From a virus, in the IMG/VR virus record IMGVR_UViG_3300044613_003770, positions 1 through 64,000 of that record: a stretch of 64,000 bases of DNA; one strand, 5' to 3'. Both the position numbers and the translations under genes were made by a program. Within the stretch, counting starts at the first letter, position 1, and the number at the start of each line of letters is the position of its first letter. The notes beneath the pieces are model-generated. The model was not told the DNA's origin. It worked only from the letters and a program-made list of their open reading frames with translations, and searched no databases. Below, one piece after another: positions 63,736 to 64,000 of this stretch.

Positions 63736-64000
63736 ATGAACGTAATTGAAAGTTTATCATTAAGCATCTTCCAAACTGAGTTTGATGGAGATACAGGCAT
63801 TATGCCGCGCTCTTATATTTCAGGATGGCTCAGTGAAAATATAGGTTCTTTAAATACATTATTAAATACATCTTATAGTGGAATTGATTCAAATATAGAT
63901 TTAGAGGCTCAAGCTATATACAAAGAATTATACTTGGCTCACTATTATAGAAAACAATCTAGAAACGCATTAAGGGGAATTATAGATAGCTCTAATGGAC
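63736..64000 (+). CDS. Head-tail connector-type protein, N-terminal part (partial)
   Basis: Runs off the right edge; 88 residues visible. 'SLSLSIFQTEFDGDTGIMPR', 'SYISGWLSENIGSLNTLLNT' and 'AIYKELYLAHYYRKQSRNAL' resemble the start of neck/adaptor proteins in T4-like phages. Position right after capsid genes fits. Confidence 0.6.
   Translation, partial: MNVIESLSLSIFQTEFDGDTGIMPRSYISGWLSENIGSLNTLLNTSYSGIDSNIDLEAQAIYKELYLAHYYRKQSRNALRGIIDSSNG

Overview
The window is part of the genome of a large, AT-rich, tailed double-stranded DNA phage. No host can be named from the sequence. Evidence for a phage: terminase large subunit, portal, protease/scaffold, decoration-like and HK97-fold major capsid genes (50.9-64 kb); a repeat-bearing fibre, CHAP endolysin and other lysis-type genes (0-2.1 kb); fifteen tRNA genes; rIIA/rIIB-like, PhoH, ThyX, MazG-like, HNH and PD-(D/E)XK-like genes; and more than 50 short, tightly packed or overlapping genes of the kind typical of phage early regions. 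No integrase, CRISPR array or transposase was found.

Layout. 0-5 kb: fibre 3' end, lysis block, small conserved genes, ThyX and an HNH nuclease. 5.0-11.7 kb: tRNA genes embedded with two strongly structured non-coding stretches (about 210 and 530 nt), two minus-strand virion-type genes and a leucine-rich-repeat protein. 11.7-29.5 kb: plus-strand early/middle genes, including rIIA/rIIB homologues, a thioredoxin, two metallophosphoesterases, an HhH DNA glycosylase-like protein and many small unknowns. 29.5-36.7 kb: a 1358-residue protein with five glycosyltransferase-like segments, a second glycosyltransferase and a sulfotransferase. 37-40.8 kb: small membrane proteins, a RuvB-like AAA+ ATPase and tRNA-Arg. 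40.9-50.7 kb: a GC-richer, entirely minus-strand accessory island of small genes punctuated by eight copies of a 45-bp double hairpin. 50.9-64 kb: late head genes with a sigma-like factor and a C2H2/ERCC4-type nuclease.

Expression. Two start-site architectures recur. In early and accessory genes a sigma70-like promoter (TTGnnn, 16-17 nt, TAnnnT) lies exactly 6 nt upstream of the ATG in most cases, so the mRNA should be leaderless or nearly so; Shine-Dalgarno sequences are scarce. In virion and other probable late genes a -10-only motif, GTGTAA(A/T)AT-like or TATAAATA (the T4 late octamer), lies about 5-8 nt upstream of the ATG with no -35. The sigma-like protein at 53 kb is the obvious candidate reader of the second class. 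The accessory island, the ornate RNA near the tRNAs and this start-site code are the parts most likely to be new.
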